Part shown: piece by piece, positions 60,932-64,000 of the stretch
Position numbering within the stretch: the first letter of the stretch is position 1
How the letters are laid out: each line of letters opens with the position of its first letter
Source of the DNA: Pleomorphochaeta sp.
GTDB taxonomy: Bacteria > Spirochaetota > Spirochaetia > Sphaerochaetales > Sphaerochaetaceae
NCBI GenBank assembly: GCA_028532815.1
Contig: JAQQAS010000004.1
Span: forward strand, 1-64,000
DNA length: 64,000 nt
Reading direction: 5' to 3'
The notes under the pieces: generated by a model
Seen by the model: only the letters and a program-made list of their open reading frames with translations
Database searches by the model: none
What the model was told of the DNA's origin: nothing
Program-made: the position numbers and the translations under genes

Positions 60932-63142
60932 ATGGATACATTTTCTTCTCTAGCTCCATATATTCAAGATTATATTTATGATAACAAATGGCAAAATCTA
61001 ACTGATATTCAAAATAAAGCTATTTATGAAATTTTAAATACTGATAATAATATATTGTTAGCGAGCCAAACAGCTAGTGGAAAAACTGAAGCTGCCTTTT
61101 TTCCTATATTAACTGATTTATATTACAATCCTAGCAGAAGTATTAGTGTAATTTATATAAGTCCATTAATAGCTTTAATAAACGATCAATTTGAGAGATT
61201 GTTTGATTTATTAGAAATTGAAGACATCCCCCTTGTTCGTTGGCATGGGCAGAGTTTAGTGTCCCCTAAGAAAAAAATTCTAAAAAACCCTCAAGGAATA
61301 ATCCAAATAACTCCAGAATCTTTAGAAGCCTTAGTGATGAGAGAAGGAAGAAATATAGAATTTCTTTTTTCAGACCTTAGGTATATTGTAATCGATGAAG
61401 TCCATTGTTTTATGAATAATGAAAGAGGGCTACAGGTTATGTCCTTAATATCTCGAATTGAACATTTAATAAAGCGTGGGGTTAGACATATAGGGTTAAG
61501 TGCAACTCTATCATCCTATAAACAAGCTGCAAATTATTTGAATTTAAGTAACAATAAAAAATGCAGTGTTTGTATCGGGAAAGATAAATCTTCCGCATTA
61601 AATTTGAGTATACAAGAGTACACTTTTTATAATAAAGGTGAGTTTGAAACAGGTGTCTTAGATGTTGAGCAACCAATATTAAAAAAAATCTATAAAATGG
61701 CAAAAGGTAAAAAGAGCATAGTCTTTGCAAACTCAAGAAAAGATGTTGAAGCTATTACAGCAGGCTTAAAAGATATTGTTAATAAAGAAAATGGGTCTTT
61801 AGAAGTTTATGCTCATCATGGATCTCTTAGTAGAATACAAAGAAATGAAGCAGAAGATGGATTAAAAACTAAGCAAGAGGTATGTGTTGGGGCAACAGTT
61901 ACTCTTGAATTAGGAATAGATATTGGAGAATTAGATTTAATTATTCAACAAGGATCTTCTCTCTCAGTTTCTTCTTTTGTACAAAGACTTGGAAGAAGTG
62001 GTCGTAAAGGTCAAACAAGAAAAATGGCTTTCCTTTTGAAAAAACATGATAACCTTTTTAAGAAAGATCCTTTATTTATTCCCATAGATTTAATTAAGAC
62101 TATAGCTATTATAGAACTTTATGTTAAAGAAAAATGGATAGAACCAATTGCTATAATGAAATACTGTTATTTTTTATTATTTCATCAAATTCTTTCTACT
62201 ATAAAATCACTGGGTGCTTTAGCTCCTAGCTCTTTGGCAAGAAGAGTTTTATCAATCCAAGTTTTCAAATATATATCAATTGAAGAATTTAAAACTTTAT
62301 TACATTCGATGTTAGAATCTGATCTTCTAGAAATTATGGAAGATAATTCAATTAATTTAGGTGAAAAAGGTGAAATTCTAACAAACTTTTATGATTTTTA
62401 TTCTGTTTTCATGGCAAACAAAGAAATGAGTGTAAAATTTGAAGATAAAATAATTGGTACAATAGGAAAAGAAGTAAGACTTGGAGATAGAATCGTTTTA
62501 TCCTCAATAAAATGGAAAGTCGTAGATATTGATACTGAAAAACTTGAAGTGATAGTAATTAAAGATGGTGTTGGAGGTATAGCAAAATGGGAAGGGGATT
62601 ATTTTGTTAATCTTGATATTAGAATAGTGAAAAAAATGAAAGAAATTTTATTATCAAATAATACTTATCCCTATTTAAATCATTCAGCAAATTCTTATTT
62701 GGAAAAAAGTAGATACAGATTTCATTATCTTAAATTACAACATGCAATTATTATTAAGAGTGAATCAAATGTATATACATTATTCCCATGGCTAGGCTCT
62801 AGAGAGTTGAGAGCTCTATCTTTAAGTTTAGAAAATAAAGGTTATAAAACCGCTATTGATAATGATTTAACTATAACTATTGAAAAGACAAAGATTGAAT
62901 GTGAAACAATTTTAATATCTTTAAAAGAAATTGCAGATGAAACTGTGGATCCTCTGTCATTTAATTTATCCAAAGATTTAATATATAATAAGTTTAAAAA
63001 TGATAGATTCTTACCATATGAGTTGGCAAAAAAACAATACATAGATTATTTTTGTGATTTTGAAAGTATGAGAAATGAATTAAAATTACTTTTTAAAGGT
63101 CAAAGAAAAAATACAAGGCAATTCTTTAATACTCTTTATTGA
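60932..63142 (+). CDS. Lhr/BrxHI-like superfamily 2 helicase
   Basis: 736 aa. DExH helicase with Q-motif region, motif I ASQTASGKTEA (about 45-55), motif II IDEVHCF (about 153), motif III GLSATLSS, motif IV FANSRKDVEA, motif V TVTLELGIDIG and motif VI QRLGRSGRKGQ. The C-terminal ~330 residues hold the extended Lhr-type accessory domains. It is the size and type of the BrxHI helicase that accompanies BrxD in type 2 BREX. Starts 4 bp after the ATPase stop; stop codon TGA. Confidence 0.88.
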   Translation: MDTFSSLAPYIQDYIYDNKWQNLTDIQNKAIYEILNTDNNILLASQTASGKTEAAFFPILTDLYYNPSRSISVIYISPLIALINDQFERLFDLLEIEDIPLVRWHGQSLVSPKKKILKNPQGIIQITPESLEALVMREGRNIEFLFSDLRYIVIDEVHCFMNNERGLQVMSLISRIEHLIKRGVRHIGLSATLSSYKQAANYLNLSNNKKCSVCIGKDKSSALNLSIQEYTFYNKGEFETGVLDVEQPILKKIYKMAKGKKSIVFANSRKDVEAITAGLKDIVNKENGSLEVYAHHGSLSRIQRNEAEDGLKTKQEVCVGATVTLELGIDIGELDLIIQQGSSLSVSSFVQRLGRSGRKGQTRKMAFLLKKHDNLFKKDPLFIPIDLIKTIAIIELYVKEKWIEPIAIMKYCYFLLFHQILSTIKSLGALAPSSLARRVLSIQVFKYISIEEFKTLLHSMLESDLLEIMEDNSINLGEKGEILTNFYDFYSVFMANKEMSVKFEDKIIGTIGKEVRLGDRIVLSSIKWKVVDIDTEKLEVIVIKDGVGGIAKWEGDYFVNLDIRIVKKMKEILLSNNTYPYLNHSANSYLEKSRYRFHYLKLQHAIIIKSESNVYTLFPWLGSRELRALSLSLENKGYKTAIDNDLTITIEKTKIECETILISLKEIADETVDPLSFNLSKDLIYNKFKNDRFLPYELAKKQYIDYFCDFESMRNELKLLFKGQRKNTRQFFNTLY

Positions 63143-63173
63143 CGAGTTATAAATTGAAGACTATTCTTTATTC

Positions 63174-64000
63174 ATGTTAAATTCAAAAAACGATGAAAAA
63201 AAAGCAATAGAATTAGCTTCAAAATTAGGCGAGGGTGCTAGTGAAACTCAGATAAGTAATATGGAAGTAAAATTGCCTGAGATGAAAAGAGGCCCTATTG
63301 CTAAAATTTGGGACAAAGTAGTTGATATATATAATGGCTTTAGAAGTGAAGAAACTCCTTCAAGTTTAAAGGTGTTATTAATTGGATCTTTGTTATATCT
63401 TGTCCTTCCCATTGATGTTATTCCAGACTTTATTCCTGTTGGTGGTTTAGTTGATGATGCTGCAGTTTTATCCTACGCATGGACAAAATTATCAAAACTA
63501 GCAAAATTAGGCTCTCATTTAGCTTCGCCTGTTGTCAAACAAACAGTTGGGGATAAAGTTCAAGAATCAATAAAAAATGGATATAATAAGGCTTTTGAAT
63601 TTGCAAAAAATAAATTAGATGAAATATTAAAGAAGAAAGCAAAAACTATTGTTAAGAATTGTATTTCTAATTTATTAGTCTTTGTTGTTGCAATATTATT
63701 TTTATCTTCCAGCTCCAAAGAAGGAGCCTTAATTGCTTCTATATTAATAATAATTCTGTTTGTTCGCTCTTTAATCTCATTAATAAAAGCTAGCAAAATA
63801 GGTTTTAGACTTTTAAGAATCTATATAAAAGAAAAAGATATTGATGAAACAATTTCTGTATATATTAAAGAAACTTATACTTTTATTTCTCCAATTGAAG
63901 AGATGAAAAATAAACTTAAAATATTAAGTGATATTCCTGATTTAAAAGAATTGGTTAAATTACAACGTAAGTCCTTAAGAAAAACAATTATTGAAGTTAG
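63174..64000 (+). CDS. DUF1232 (YkvA-like) membrane protein, 3' end outside window
   Basis: At least 275 aa; the frame is open to the window edge. The DUF1232 signature SSLKVLLIGSLLYLVLPIDV followed by IPDFIPVGGLVDDAAVL sits at about 65-100, as in YkvA. Next come an amphipathic helix, two hydrophobic segments (about 163-195) and a charged helical region. ATG 63174 is 31 nt after the helicase stop with a poor ribosome site. It could be the fourth gene of the TerB-BrxD-helicase operon. Confidence 0.7.
   Translation, partial: MLNSKNDEKKAIELASKLGEGASETQISNMEVKLPEMKRGPIAKIWDKVVDIYNGFRSEETPSSLKVLLIGSLLYLVLPIDVIPDFIPVGGLVDDAAVLSYAWTKLSKLAKLGSHLASPVVKQTVGDKVQESIKNGYNKAFEFAKNKLDEILKKKAKTIVKNCISNLLVFVVAILFLSSSSKEGALIASILIIILFVRSLISLIKASKIGFRLLRIYIKEKDIDETISVYIKETYTFISPIEEMKNKLKILSDIPDLKELVKLQRKSLRKTIIEV

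Noticed and set aside
57931-63142. Complete BREX system
   Set aside because: Only BrxD- and BrxHI-like genes are present. No PglX, PglZ, BrxC or BrxA/B in the window; sequence beyond 64 kb is unseen.
1-64000. Mycoplasma-type code (TGA as Trp)
   Set aside because: Trp is encoded by TGG throughout, and TGA ends accB and the helicase gene at family-typical positions.

Overview
The window is AT-rich (about 30% GC by eye, not computed), uses the standard code (TGA is a stop, for example at the ends of accB and of the helicase gene at 63142) and is almost fully coding. The gene set points to a diderm bacterium, most likely a low-GC spirochaete of the Treponema type. The support is a Treponema-type trans-2-enoyl reductase (FabV/TER) in the fatty-acid operon, a DUF4954 left-handed-helix protein, a type III glutamine synthetase, a sigma-54/PspF phage-shock system and a DUF6062 protein. 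This assignment is an inference from family distributions as remembered; no 16S or tree was available. I see no rRNA, tRNA, CRISPR array or complete insertion sequence.

Layout. 0.2-9.8 kb: membrane M28 peptidase, YigZ, a Cys-rich HesB-like protein, a membrane-anchored MTH1-like Nudix enzyme, deoC overlapping a long thymidine kinase, a transposase-derived ORF without a catalytic core, a phosphoesterase/ParB-like pair, a flavodoxin and mntP. 9.8-17 kb: GntR/FCD regulator, a structured non-coding locus, htpG, mscS, rlmE, an array of three small-RNA units, rhomboid and ankyrin genes. 17-27 kb: proS, split transketolase, ugpQ, DUF6062, deoB, CDF transporter, aspS. 27-32 kb: the phage-shock locus, with pspA-pspB-like-pspC-DUF4097 divergent from pspF, followed by a second pspA-pspC operon. 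32-43 kb: rsmI, a SpoU methylase, Lon-like protease, nif3, lspA, GH43-like protein, lipase-type hydrolase, DUF4954, SMP-30 and NYN genes. 43-52.7 kb: divergent accBCDA and fabH-D-G-F-Z-V operons, together a complete type II fatty-acid synthesis set apart from ACP. 52.9-57 kb: amino-acid permease/EIIA fusion and glnN. 57.9-64 kb: TerB-like protein, BrxD-type ATPase, Lhr-like helicase and a DUF1232 protein, a probable DNA-processing or defence module.

The most striking non-coding signal is at 14.80-15.38 kb. Three tandem minus-strand units each consist of a sigma-54 promoter (GG-N10-GC), a predicted transcript of roughly 75-100 nt and a strong terminator hairpin. Two of them share an anti-Shine-Dalgarno-like core, CAACCUCCU. 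The same promoter type precedes both psp operons, and a 17-bp palindrome close to TGTGNAAAATTTNCACA lies upstream of units A and B, of the second psp operon and next to pspF. Together these suggest a PspF regulon that includes small RNAs, which I do not know from any described phage-shock system.

A second genome-level pattern concerns starts without a Shine-Dalgarno sequence. Eight of them (yigZ, Nudix, rhomboid, lon-like, nif3, alpha/beta hydrolase, DUF4954, GNAT), with rlmE as a weaker ninth, have a sigma-70-like promoter whose -10 box ends 6-7 nt before the ATG. This predicts leaderless mRNAs.
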